Assembly (NCBI GenBank): GCA_016124195.1
Contig: WGOE01000002.1
Coordinates: forward strand, 186,001 to 250,000
DNA from: a bacterium
GTDB lineage: Bacteria > Pseudomonadota > Alphaproteobacteria > Rhodobacterales > Rhodobacteraceae
DNA: 64,000 bases
Reading direction: 5' to 3'
In this document: one piece after another, positions 26,430-34,669 of the stretch
Numbering within the stretch: the stretch's first letter is position 1
Layout of the letters: every line of letters begins with the position of its first letter
Program-made: the position numbers and the translations under genes
The notes under the pieces: generated by a model
Databases searched by the model: none
The model's input: only the letters and a program-made list of their open reading frames with translations
Told to the model about the DNA's origin: nothing

Positions 26430-27008
26430 TCAGGGGCGATGTGCCAAGGCCGCGACCCGGTCATGTGCGTCGCAGGTCACGAGGTGGTCGTTGACAAGAC
26501 CGCAGGCCTGCATGAAAGCGTAAACGATGGTCGGGCCGACAAAGCTGAAGCCAGCCTTCTTCAGCATTTTCGACATGGCGACCGACTCCGCGCTTTCGGC
26601 GGGGATGTCGCCGCCGCTGGCGCGGCGGTTCTGACGCGGCGCGCCTCCGACATGGTCCCACAAGAGTGTTGCGAAATCGGCCTTCTCCTGCAGCGCCAGA
26701 TAGGCGCGCGCGTTCTTCACCGTCGCCTCGATCTTGCCGCGATGGCGGATGATGCCCGGATCGGCCAGCGCGCGCTGGATGTCGGTCTCATCCCAACGCG
26801 CGATGCGCTCGGGGTCGAAGCCCTGGAAAACCGCGCGGAAATTGTCGCGCTTTTTCAGGATCGTGATCCAGGAGAGCCCGGCCTGAAAGCCGTCCAGCAC
26901 CAGCTTTTCCCAGAGCGCGCGGCCATCCCATTCGGGAACCCCCCATTCCGTATCATGATAGGCGCAATAGAGGGGGTCATCGCCGCACCAGGCACATCGC
27001 TTGACCAT
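26430..27008 (-). CDS. tag: DNA-3-methyladenine glycosylase I
   Basis: Tag removes 3-methyladenine from alkylated DNA. The 192-residue product matches the E. coli enzyme along its length: zinc-ligand candidates C5 and H18 at the N-terminus and His/Cys in HLVTCDAH near the C-terminus, GFQAGLSWITILKKR, GIIRHRGKI and FVGPTIVYAFMQACGLVNDH. The position of the base-recognising Glu38 of E. coli is Asp39 here (LVLDGFQAG). The ATG at 27008 follows GAGGAGGAG. Confidence 0.93.
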   Translation of the reverse strand: MVKRCAWCGDDPLYCAYHDTEWGVPEWDGRALWEKLVLDGFQAGLSWITILKKRDNFRAVFQGFDPERIARWDETDIQRALADPGIIRHRGKIEATVKNARAYLALQEKADFATLLWDHVGGAPRQNRRASGGDIPAESAESVAMSKMLKKAGFSFVGPTIVYAFMQACGLVNDHLVTCDAHDRVAALAHRP

Positions 27009-27127
27009 CGCAGGCTCCTCCTCGTTTCTCATTTGGAACAAATGCCGGGCTTCACCGATGCTTTACCCTTTGGACGGAAGTTTGTCATGGGCAGGGATCA
27101 GTTTTGCCGCAAGGCAGGGGACGTGGC

Positions 27128-27970
27128 ATGAAACCGGATGAAGGCAAACCCAGGGTCGAGGCTGTGGCAGGTCTGGCCAGCCCTTTGGGCGTGGCCATTT
27201 CCGAGGCGGATCAGGATACGATGCGCATGGTGGCCGAGGCGGTCCGCACGCGTCGGCTGGCGCTGGCGTATCAACCGGTTGTCCTGGCGCGCGACCCTGG
27301 CCGCGTGGCCTTTCACGAAGGCCTGATCCGGGTGCTGGAGCCGAATGGCCGAATCATTCCCGCCCGCGATTTCATCGCCGCGATCGAAGCGCATGAACTG
27401 GGCCGCGAGATCGACTGCGCCGCGCTGGAGTTCGGCTTGCTCGCGCTGGCCCGGCATCCCGATCTGCGGCTGTCGATCAACATGTCGGCCCGCTCGATCG
27501 GCTATCCGCGCTGGATGCGTACCCTCAAACGCGGGCTGGGCTCGGGGCCCACGGTGGGCGAAAGGCTGATCCTCGAGATCACCGAAACCTCGGCCATGCT
27601 GCTGCCGGAACTGGTGGTCAACTTCATGGAAGAGTTGCAGCCGCTGGGCGTGGCCTTTGCCATCGACGACTTTGGCGCCGGCAACACCGCCCTGCGCTAT
27701 TTCAAGGATTTCTACTTTGACATCCTGAAAATCGACGGCCAGTTCATCCAGAAAATCCATCAGGATCCCGACAATCAGGCCCTGGTGCGCGCGATGCTGA
27801 GCATCGGCAGGCATTTCGACATGTTCACCGTGGCCGAAGCCGTGGAAACACCCGAGGAGGCGGCGCTGCTGCGCGAAATGGGTGTGGACTGCCTGCAGGG
27901 CTATCTCTTCGGGGCGCCGTCCGTGCGTCCGCCCTGGCCCCCGGCCGAGGCGCAAAGCCGGTCGGCCTGA
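27128..27970 (+). CDS. EAL-domain protein, probable cyclic-di-GMP phosphodiesterase
   Basis: The 280-residue protein is almost only an EAL domain, without GGDEF, PAS or membrane parts. The signature is HEGLIRV (EGL instead of EAL, keeping the metal-binding Glu and the Arg), followed by INMSAR (Asn), ILEITET (Glu), AIDDFGAG (Asp-Asp), ILKIDGQFI (Lys, Asp), VAEAVETPEE (Glu) and LQGYLFG (Gln). All metal and catalytic positions are kept, so hydrolysis of c-di-GMP to pGpG is likely. The ATG at 27128 follows GGCAGGGG. A small hairpin at 27980-28000 follows the gene. Confidence 0.88.
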   Translation: MKPDEGKPRVEAVAGLASPLGVAISEADQDTMRMVAEAVRTRRLALAYQPVVLARDPGRVAFHEGLIRVLEPNGRIIPARDFIAAIEAHELGREIDCAALEFGLLALARHPDLRLSINMSARSIGYPRWMRTLKRGLGSGPTVGERLILEITETSAMLLPELVVNFMEELQPLGVAFAIDDFGAGNTALRYFKDFYFDILKIDGQFIQKIHQDPDNQALVRAMLSIGRHFDMFTVAEAVETPEEAALLREMGVDCLQGYLFGAPSVRPPWPPAEAQSRSA

Positions 27971-28123
27971 GCCGGCCTTGCACCGGAATCATGCCGGTGC
28001 GGCAGTTTGGACAGGTCGCTTTTTGCTTCCGAAGTTGCATTTCCGCCCCATCCCGTCTAGGCCATGGCGCAGAGCGGCAGGGATGAACCCGGTCGCAGCG
28101 GGCTAGTGAAAAGGCGAAGAACC

Positions 28124-29299
28124 ATGACCAATGTCGTGATCGTTTCAGCGGCGCGGACCGCCGTTGGCAGCTTCAACGGGGCTTTTGCCGCCACGCCGGC
28201 ACATGAGCTGGGCGCCGCGGTGATCGAGGCCGTCGTGGCCCGCGCCGGTGTCGACAAGGCGGAAGTGAGCGAGACGATCCTGGGCCAGGTCCTGACCGCG
28301 GGCCAGGGCCAGAACCCGGCCCGCCAGGCCGCCATCCGCGCCGGTCTGGCCAAGGAAGCCAGCGCATGGAGCCTCAACCAGGTCTGCGGTTCGGGTCTGC
28401 GCGCGGTGGCCTTGGGCGCCATGCATGTGCAACTGGGCGATGCCGAAATCGTCGTCGCCGGCGGCCAGGAAAGCATGAGCCTCGCTCCGCATGTGGCGCA
28501 TATGCGCGCGGGCACCAAGATGGGCGATATCAGCTTCATCGACTCGATGATCAAGGACGGGCTCTGGGACGCCTTCAACGGCTATCACATGGGCCAGACG
28601 GCGGAAAACGTCGCCGCCCAATGGCAGATCAGCCGCGACATGCAGGACGCCTTCGCTCTGGCCAGCCAGAACAAGGCCGAGGCCGCGCAAAAGGCCGGCA
28701 AGTTCAAGGACGAGATCGTCCCCTTCGTGATCAAGACCCGCAAGGGCGATGTCACGGTCGACAGCGACGAATACATCCGCCACGGGGCCACGCTGGAATC
28801 GATGCAGAAACTGCGCCCGGCCTTCACCAAGGATGGCACCGTCACGGCCGCCAATGCCTCGGGCCTGAATGACGGGGCGGCGGCGGTCCTGCTGATGACC
28901 GAAGCCGAGGCGGCCAAGCGTGGCCTCAAGGTTCTGGCCCGGATCGCGTCCTACGCCACCGCCGGGCTTGACCCGTCGATCATGGGCGTCGGGCCGATCT
29001 ATGCCTCGCGCAAGGCGCTGGACAAGGCGGGCTGGAAGGTGGCCGATCTGGATCTGGTCGAGGCGAATGAGGCTTTTGCCGCCCAGGCCTGCGCGGTCAA
29101 CAAGGACATGGGCTGGGATCCGGCGATCGTGAACGTGAACGGCGGCGCAATCGCCATCGGCCATCCGATCGGGGCCTCGGGCGCCCGCATCCTGAACACG
29201 CTGATCCACGAGATGGGCCGGCGCGATGCCAGGAAGGGCCTCGCAACGCTCTGCATCGGGGGCGGCATGGGTGTCGCCATGTGCCTGGAACGCGCCTGA
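28124..29299 (+). CDS. phaA: Acetyl-CoA acetyltransferase (beta-ketothiolase)
   Basis: This thiolase condenses two acetyl-CoA to acetoacetyl-CoA, the first step of polyhydroxybutyrate synthesis, and also feeds the ethylmalonyl-CoA pathway. The 391-residue product has the acyl-accepting cysteine C88 ([11 protein letters not shown]), the catalytic H347 ([10 protein letters not shown]) and C377 (TLCIGGGMG). The ATG at 28124 gives the family start [15 protein letters not shown]. phaB follows after 116 bases on the same strand. Confidence 0.96.
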   Translation: MTNVVIVSAARTAVGSFNGAFAATPAHELGAAVIEAVVARAGVDKAEVSETILGQVLTAGQGQNPARQAAIRAGLAKEASAWSLNQVCGSGLRAVALGAMHVQLGDAEIVVAGGQESMSLAPHVAHMRAGTKMGDISFIDSMIKDGLWDAFNGYHMGQTAENVAAQWQISRDMQDAFALASQNKAEAAQKAGKFKDEIVPFVIKTRKGDVTVDSDEYIRHGATLESMQKLRPAFTKDGTVTAANASGLNDGAAAVLLMTEAEAAKRGLKVLARIASYATAGLDPSIMGVGPIYASRKALDKAGWKVADLDLVEANEAFAAQACAVNKDMGWDPAIVNVNGGAIAIGHPIGASGARILNTLIHEMGRRDARKGLATLCIGGGMGVAMCLERA

Positions 29300-29344
29300 T
29301 CCAAGGATTGCTGCGCTTGCGTAAAATTGCCGCATAGGCACGGT

Positions 29345-29367
29345 GTCGCGCAATATTGTTGCGCGAC
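29345..29367. promoter_or_regulatory. Palindrome in the phaA-phaB spacer
   Basis: GTCGCGCAA-TATTG-TTGCGCGAC is a perfect 9-bp inverted repeat in the middle of the 116-base gap, 49 bases before the phaB ATG. It may be an operator, for instance for the PHB regulator PhaR, whose sites are built around TGC/GCA motifs, or a hairpin that lowers read-through. No T-run follows. Confidence 0.4.
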
Positions 29368-29415
29368 ATTCGCGTTTTGTTTAGGACGATATCAGGGACG
29401 ACTTGGGAGGACAGA

Positions 29416-30138
29416 ATGTCGAAAGTGGCTTTGGTAACAGGCGGATCGCGGGGGATTGGCGCGGCCATTTCCGTTGCGCTGAAGGCGGCGGGCTATGTGG
29501 TCGCCGCGAACTACGCCGGCAATGACGAGGCGGCTGCCAAGTTCAGCACCGAAACCGGGATTAAGACCTGGAAATGGAACGTGGCCGATTATGAGGCCTC
29601 TGCCGCCGGGATCGCAGCGATCGAGGCCGAACTGGGTCCGATCTCGGTCGTGGTGGCCAATGCCGGCATCACGCGGGATGCGCCGTTTCACAAGATGACG
29701 CCGGATCAGTGGAAACAGGTGATCGACACCAATCTGACCGGCGTGTTCAACACGGTCCACCCGGTCTGGCCGGGCATGCGCGAGCGCAAGTTTGGCCGGG
29801 TGGTGGTGATTTCCTCGATCAATGGCCAGAAGGGGCAGTTCGCGCAAGTGAACTATGCCGCCACCAAGGCCGGCGATCTGGGCATCATCAAATCGCTGGC
29901 GCAGGAAGGCGCGCGCTTCAATATCACCGCCAATGCAGTGTGTCCGGGCTATATCGCCACCGAGATGGTGATGGCGGTGCCCGAGAAGGTGCGCGAAAGC
30001 ATCATCGCGCAGATCCCGGCGGGGCGCCTCGGCGAGCCGGAGGAAATTGCGCGCTGCGTTGCCTTCCTCGCCTCCGACGATGCCGGCTTCATCACCGGTT
30101 CGACGATTTCGGCCAACGGCGGGCAGTTCTTCGTCTGA
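29416..30138 (+). CDS. phaB: Acetoacetyl-CoA reductase
   Basis: PhaB reduces acetoacetyl-CoA to (R)-3-hydroxybutyryl-CoA with NADPH, the monomer for PHB. The 240-residue short-chain dehydrogenase has the cofactor loop TGGSRGIG (8-15), ANAGITRDAPFHKM, and the catalytic S134, Y147 and K151 (NYAATKAG). The TRDAPFHKM and GQKGQFAQVNYAATKAG stretches are typical of PhaB rather than FabG. The ATG at 29416 follows GGGAGG. An intrinsic terminator lies behind it. Confidence 0.95.
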   Translation: MSKVALVTGGSRGIGAAISVALKAAGYVVAANYAGNDEAAAKFSTETGIKTWKWNVADYEASAAGIAAIEAELGPISVVVANAGITRDAPFHKMTPDQWKQVIDTNLTGVFNTVHPVWPGMRERKFGRVVVISSINGQKGQFAQVNYAATKAGDLGIIKSLAQEGARFNITANAVCPGYIATEMVMAVPEKVRESIIAQIPAGRLGEPEEIARCVAFLASDDAGFITGSTISANGGQFFV

Positions 30139-30146
30139 ATGTCAAA

Positions 30147-30169
30147 GGTAGGATGGGCAATCTGCCCAT
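30147..30169 (+). repeat. Palindromic intergenic repeat, copy 3
   Basis: GGTAG followed by GATGGGCAATCTGCCCAT, the same 23 bases as the minus-strand copy at 4312-4336. It begins nine bases after the phaB stop and precedes that gene's terminator. Confidence 0.75.
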
Positions 30170-30182
30170 GCTGCGCAACATG

Positions 30183-30209
30183 GGCCTGCTGGCAACGGCG
30201 GGCCTTTTT
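30183..30209 (+). terminator. Intrinsic terminator of phaB
   Basis: GGCCTGCTG-GCAA-CGGCGGGCC forms a 9-bp stem (two G-U pairs) closed by a GNRA-type GCAA loop and followed by TTTTTC. It lies 45 bases behind the phaB stop. Confidence 0.8.
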
Positions 30210-30267
30210 CGTGCCGCGATGACCGGCCAGACCGGAGAATTACCAGACCGGAGAATAAGAGGAACCC

Positions 30268-31140
30268 ATGACACGCCGCCGCGCAACCCTGATCGGGGCC
30301 ACCGCCATCCTGATGTGGTCGCTTCTGGCCGTCCTGACGATCGGCACGGCCCCTGTGCCGCCCTTGCAGCTCAACGCGATCTGCTTCGCGCTGGGCGGGA
30401 CGATCGGACTGATCTGGATCGGCGCGGGCCGCGGGTTCGGTGTTCTGCGCAGTGTGGACCCCAGGGTCTATGCCTTTGGCACAATTGGCCTTTTTGGCTA
30501 TCATTTCCTCTATTTCACGGCCTTCCGCCTGGCGCCCTATGCCCAGACCGGGCTGATCGCCTATCTCTGGCCGCTGTTCATCGTGCTGTTTTCGGGTCTT
30601 TTGCCTGGCGAAAGCCTGCGCCCCCTGCATCTGATCGGCTCGGGCTTGGCCTTTGCCGGCGCGGCGGTTCTGGTTTTGGGTGGCGGAATGTCAGCCGGTC
30701 CAGGTGCCGCGGCGGGCCTCGGTCTGGCATTCCTCTGCGCGCTGACCTGGGCGGGCTATTCAGTCCTGTCCCGCGGCATGGGGACAGTGCCGACCGAGGC
30801 GGTGACCCTGTTCTGCCTGATGACGGCGGCCCTTTCGGCGGCCGCCCATCTGGCGCTTGAGCCGACGCGCTGGCCCAACGGCCTTGTCGCCTGGTCCAGC
30901 GTCATAGCCCTCGGCCTCGGCCCCGTCGGGCTGGCCTTCTTCACATGGGATATCGGAATGAAACGCGGGGATATTCAGATGCTTGGCACGCTGTCCTATG
31001 TGGCACCGCTGTTGTCCACGCTGGTTCTGGTTCTTGCGGGCCACGCGACGGCGACCCCGATGCTGGGCCTTGCGGCCCTGGCCATAACCGGCGGGGCGGC
31101 CCTCGCCGCCCGCGCCGGCAAAGAGCGCGCTACTGTGTGA
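30268..31140 (+). CDS. EamA-family (DMT) transporter
   Basis: The 290-residue protein has ten predicted hydrophobic helices in two EamA halves and no cytoplasmic domain. Related proteins export amino acids or other small metabolites; the N-terminal part (ATAILMWSLLAVLTIGTAPVPP) and AYLWPLFIVLFSGLL resemble the YddG-like aromatic amino acid exporters, but the substrate is a guess. The ATG at 30268 follows AGAGGAA. Its last 11 bases overlap the 3' end of the convergent ydcH-like gene. A 14-bp direct repeat (CCAGACCGGAGAAT at 30227 and 30243) lies before the start. Confidence 0.85.
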   Translation: MTRRRATLIGATAILMWSLLAVLTIGTAPVPPLQLNAICFALGGTIGLIWIGAGRGFGVLRSVDPRVYAFGTIGLFGYHFLYFTAFRLAPYAQTGLIAYLWPLFIVLFSGLLPGESLRPLHLIGSGLAFAGAAVLVLGGGMSAGPGAAAGLGLAFLCALTWAGYSVLSRGMGTVPTEAVTLFCLMTAALSAAAHLALEPTRWPNGLVAWSSVIALGLGPVGLAFFTWDIGMKRGDIQMLGTLSYVAPLLSTLVLVLAGHATATPMLGLAALAITGGAALAARAGKERATV

Positions 31141-31294
31141 GACGGTTGATCTCTTCCTTCAGCTTCAGCTTCTGTTTCTTGAGTTCGGCAATTTCCAGAT
31201 CGTCAACCGCGGGGCGGCGCTGAGCCGCTTCGACCGCAGATGAGAGGTGTTCGTGCTTTCGCTTCAGTTCAGTGATATGCGAAGCAACGCTCAT
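31130..31294 (-). CDS. YdcH/DUF465 family small coiled-coil protein
   Basis: The 54-residue product begins MSVASHITELKRKHEHLS and ends EIAELKKQKLKLKEEINRLT plus Gln. It is nearly all helical, with the two-helix hairpin of the DUF465 (YdcH) family. The ATG has a perfect AGGAGG site seven bases upstream. Function is unknown; relatives are small abundant cytoplasmic proteins. Its 3' end overlaps the EamA gene by 11 bases tail to tail, so antisense interference between the two messages is possible. Confidence 0.88.
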   Translation of the reverse strand: MSVASHITELKRKHEHLSSAVEAAQRRPAVDDLEIAELKKQKLKLKEEINRLTQ

Positions 31295-31394
31295 GGGAAA
31301 CCTCCTGTGACTGTTTCGAACAGGACCAGTCCACCACGCTTTTGCCCGTCTGTCACGAAATCTTCACGTTCGCCGACCACACAATGAAGAGAAT

Positions 31395-32147
31395 TCAGTT
31401 AAACTCGGTCAAGAGCGCCGCGCCATTGCGCAAAATCTCGTTCGCCCTGGGGTTGTAACTCTCGCGATCGCCGTCGTGTTCGGCGCCGTGATGGATCACA
31501 AGGGGGGCCAGAAGCCGGAGCGCCGTCCTGCCGCCCTTTCTCGCGCGCAGAATCACCCTCAGGGCCGGCCGCCCCTCGCGTGCCGCAAGCGGCAGGACCG
31601 CGGCCGAGCCCAGCCTCGTCCCAAGCGCGCCCAGAACCTCGGGCAGACCGTCGGCGCCAAGGATCATCGTCAGCCAGCCGCCCGGCTCCAGCCGGCGTGC
31701 GGCGGCGCTCACCCATTCGGCCAGCGGCAATTCCGCGCGCAGCGCCACATCGCGCCCTTTTGTGGGCGAGGGCGACCCGCCGCGCGGATACCAAGGCGGG
31801 TTGGCTATGACCTGGTCAAAGCCGCGCCGCAACGCCTGCGGCATTGCGGTCAGATCGCCGGTCACCACCTCCAGCGCGATGCCGTTTTCGGCGGCGTTCT
31901 GCCGGGCCAGGGCGGCGTAATCCTCCTGCACCTCGAGCCCGGCCTGCAAGAGCCCAGGCACACGCGCGGCGAGGCAAAGCGAGGCCGCACCGACCCCGCA
32001 GCCCAGATCCAGCACGCGGTGGCCCGGTTCGGCCGGACAGGCCGCAGCCAGGAAAACCGCATCCGTCGCGGCCCTGTAGCCGCGGCGCGGCTGCCACAGA
32101 TGCAGCCGCCCGCACAAAAAGGCGTCGCGCGTCAGGTCTGGCGTCAT
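31395..32147 (-). CDS. TrmN6-like N6-adenine methyltransferase
   Basis: The 250-residue protein is a Rossmann-fold SAM-dependent methyltransferase with the SAM motif VLDLGCGVGAASL (45-57) and the NPPW tetrad (116-119) typical of enzymes that methylate the amino group of adenine. Overall it resembles COG4123, which includes TrmN6 (YfiC), modifier of A37 in tRNA1(Val). The tRNA target is inferred from the family only. Its start overlaps the DUF2007 stop by four bases, so the two are translationally coupled. Confidence 0.87.
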   Translation of the reverse strand: MTPDLTRDAFLCGRLHLWQPRRGYRAATDAVFLAAACPAEPGHRVLDLGCGVGAASLCLAARVPGLLQAGLEVQEDYAALARQNAAENGIALEVVTGDLTAMPQALRRGFDQVIANPPWYPRGGSPSPTKGRDVALRAELPLAEWVSAAARRLEPGGWLTMILGADGLPEVLGALGTRLGSAAVLPLAAREGRPALRVILRARKGGRTALRLLAPLVIHHGAEHDGDRESYNPRANEILRNGAALLTEFN

Positions 32148-32368
32148 TCCGGCAGGCTGTCGCTGGGGAATTCATTGTCGCGCAGCACCGCCCGGGCCAT
32201 GAAGTGGTCCCGATCCGCCACCATCAGCCGCCTTGGCAGCAGAAAGCTTGATCCCTCAAGGACGCTCATGTGGACGTCCATTTCAAAGGCCGTTATACCC
32301 TCGCCCGCAAGCAGGGCTTGGGCGAAAGCGATCAGGGTCGGGTCGGTGGTGCGTAATAACAGGCGCAT
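32144..32368 (-). CDS. DUF2007 family protein
   Basis: A 74-residue soluble protein matching DUF2007, a GlnB-like fold with LLLRTTDPTLIAFAQALLAGEGI and RRLMVADRDHFMARAVL. Family members are thought to sense or bind signals, but no ligand is established. It heads the pair with the methyltransferase and diverges from the polyprenyl synthase gene 53 bases away, which leaves little room for two promoters. Confidence 0.85.
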   Translation of the reverse strand: MRLLLRTTDPTLIAFAQALLAGEGITAFEMDVHMSVLEGSSFLLPRRLMVADRDHFMARAVLRDNEFPSDSLPE

Positions 32369-32421
32369 GACGCAGACTTACGGCCCCGCAGCGCCTGTGT
32401 CGAGACGGATGGAAGGCTGCC

Positions 32422-33450
32422 ATGAACGCGATCATCAAAGACGGCGACAGGCCGAACGAAGGCGAGGCCGAGAAGCCGCAGGATGTCCTGGCCGCCGCCC
32501 TGATGGTGGATATGGAGGCCGTGAACCTTCTGATCCGCGAAAGGATGGCATCGCGGCACGCCCCGCGCATCCCCGAGGTGACCGCCCATCTGGTCGAGGC
32601 CGGCGGCAAGCGCCTGCGCCCGATGCTGACCTTGGCCGCGGCACATATCTGCGGCTATCAGGGCACGCATCACATCAAGCTGGCCGCCACGGTCGAATTC
32701 ATCCACACAGCCACGCTGTTGCACGACGACGTGGTCGATGAAAGCGCCCAGCGGCGCGGCCGTCCCACGGCCAACCTGTTGTGGGACAACAAGTCCTCGG
32801 TCCTCGTCGGGGATTACCTGTTTGCCCGCAGCTTTCAGTTGATGGTGGAAACCGGCACCTTGCGGGTGATGGACATCCTGGCCAATGCCTCGGCCACAAT
32901 CGCCGAGGGCGAGGTCCTGCAACTGACCGCCGCCCAGGACCTGAAGACCGACGAGGCGATCTATCTGCAGGTGGTGCGCGGCAAGACCGCGGCCCTGTTC
33001 GCCGCCGCCACGGAAGTGGGCGGTGTGATCGCCGGCGCGCCCGAGGATCATGTCCGCGCTCTGTTCGACTATGGCGACGCGCTGGGCATCGCCTTTCAGA
33101 TCGCCGATGACATGCTGGATTACGGCGGATCCTCGGCGCAGATCGGCAAGAACACCGGCGACGATTTCCGCGAACGCAAGGTTACGCTGCCGGTGATCAA
33201 GGCCGTGGCCGCAGCTTCGCCCGAAGAGCGCGCCTTCTGGACCCGCGTCATCGAAAAGGGCGACCAGCGCGACGGCGACCTCGATCACGCCCTGGGCCTG
33301 CTGACCCGGACCGGCGCCATGCAGGCCGCCCGCGAGGATGCCTTCGGCTGGGCCGCGAAGGCGCGCGACGCGCTGACCCGGCTGCCCGATCATCCCCTGC
33401 GCCAGACCCTGTCCGATCTGGCCGATTATGTCGTCAGCCGCCTCGCCTGA
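32422..33450 (+). CDS. Long-chain polyprenyl diphosphate synthase
   Basis: The 342-residue enzyme adds isopentenyl units to allylic diphosphate to make the side chain of ubiquinone; in Rhodobacteraceae this is usually decaprenyl. It shows GGKRLRPML, the first aspartate-rich motif LLHDDVVDE (D102, D103, D106) and the second IADDMLDYGG. The residues before the first motif are small (EFIHTATLL), as in long-chain enzymes, which supports octa- or decaprenyl products rather than geranyl- or farnesyl diphosphate. A single-gene unit, convergent with the unknown gene to the right. Confidence 0.9.
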   Translation: MNAIIKDGDRPNEGEAEKPQDVLAAALMVDMEAVNLLIRERMASRHAPRIPEVTAHLVEAGGKRLRPMLTLAAAHICGYQGTHHIKLAATVEFIHTATLLHDDVVDESAQRRGRPTANLLWDNKSSVLVGDYLFARSFQLMVETGTLRVMDILANASATIAEGEVLQLTAAQDLKTDEAIYLQVVRGKTAALFAAATEVGGVIAGAPEDHVRALFDYGDALGIAFQIADDMLDYGGSSAQIGKNTGDDFRERKVTLPVIKAVAAASPEERAFWTRVIEKGDQRDGDLDHALGLLTRTGAMQAAREDAFGWAAKARDALTRLPDHPLRQTLSDLADYVVSRLA

Positions 33451-33546
33451 GGTTTTTCGCCCTGCCGGGAATATCCCATTGGAGGTGAAGCCCTTTTGCC
33501 GCGCATGGGGCTTGATGCCCTCCGCCGGCAAGGGGCAGCCGCTGCG

Positions 33547-34533
33547 TCAGTCGAAGGTCCCGGTCACCCGACCGAACAGCATGAAAGCGCGGGCGGTGCG
33601 GGTGTCGGACAGGGCGGAAAGCTCACTATCGCTGGCTTGAGGTTCGATGGCGGCGATCGCCTTGTCGAAACTGCGCAGGAAGTGGTGGGCGGCGTCGCGA
33701 AAGACAGTGTCCTCGCGCATCCGACTGGCGGTCAGCGCCAGGCATGACCGGTCGCGGATGCCGCCCAACCCGGCAATGGCGCGGCCGCGCTCTCCGGCGG
33801 CGAACTTGCGCCACAGTTCCGGCCGCGCCCGGTCGGGGCTGAGCTCATCCATGTAGATCCCCTCCTGCGCGAGCAGGGTCAGCACGTCCTGGCTGGCACG
33901 GATCAGCTTGGCGCTGGAGCGGTCGGCCAACGCCAGCCGCAACGCGCGAAAGCCCTCGGTGTCGTCGGGGTCTTCGGGGAAATGGATGGCGCGCACGAAA
34001 TCGGCCATCGACAGCGGTGCGCCAGGCTCGTCGGTGGGCGTACCGAGGGCGAGGCCCGGCTGCTCTTCGGCCAAGGGCGCGGCACGCGGGGCGGCCAGCG
34101 CGGTTCGACGGTCGGCCGAAGGCACGGTGAGCGCGCTATCGCGGCGCGAGGTGAACGAACCCGCGGGCTCGGCCCCGCGCCGCTCACCCTGTGCTGATGC
34201 ACGCAGCTGGCTGGCCGGGGGCGCCGTGCGCAGGCTGTCCACCGTGGCCTGTAGCCGGGCCGCCTCGGCGCGCAGCCCGCGGATCGAGGTCAGCGTCGTT
34301 GCCACGCCCCAGGCGAGCCCCAGAGGTAGCACCACGACCAGCGCCGTCATGGCCATGCCCATCAGCCCCTTGGGGCTGAGGCCGGACCAGACGTAAAGTC
34401 CGACGCCTGCCACCCAGACAAGGCTGAAGCCCGCCGCCGCCCAGACCAGCCCACCGGCATGACGCGGGGTCGCCTCGGGCTCGGCCTCGGTCAGGCGCGG
34501 GAGTTCCGGGATCTGATTTTGCATCTTCGGCAT
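33547..34533 (-). CDS. Two-helix membrane protein of unknown function
   Basis: A 328-residue product with two close membrane helices (about 29-50 and 57-80), a short coiled coil (RGLRAEAARLQATVDSLR), an Ala/Arg/Pro-rich linker (about 105-165) and a C-terminal helical domain (MADFVRAIHFPEDPDDTEGF to LFGRVTGTF). I do not recognise the family. The C-terminal domain has a conserved-looking run of acidic and basic helices but no enzymatic motif. Both termini would be cytoplasmic. It stands alone between the polyprenyl synthase gene and greA. Confidence 0.7.
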   Translation of the reverse strand: MPKMQNQIPELPRLTEAEPEATPRHAGGLVWAAAGFSLVWVAGVGLYVWSGLSPKGLMGMAMTALVVVLPLGLAWGVATTLTSIRGLRAEAARLQATVDSLRTAPPASQLRASAQGERRGAEPAGSFTSRRDSALTVPSADRRTALAAPRAAPLAEEQPGLALGTPTDEPGAPLSMADFVRAIHFPEDPDDTEGFRALRLALADRSSAKLIRASQDVLTLLAQEGIYMDELSPDRARPELWRKFAAGERGRAIAGLGGIRDRSCLALTASRMREDTVFRDAAHHFLRSFDKAIAAIEPQASDSELSALSDTRTARAFMLFGRVTGTFD

Positions 34534-34669
34534 GTCTGGCCTGTTCCGGTTGACCCGTTTCGTCTGGCCCGCTCAGGTCCGGACCCTGGGACTGATCCCT
34601 GCGTCCGGCGCCTGCGATTGGCCCATATGACCGGCCCAAGGTATCGGCCCCTGTGTCGGGCAGGATCGC

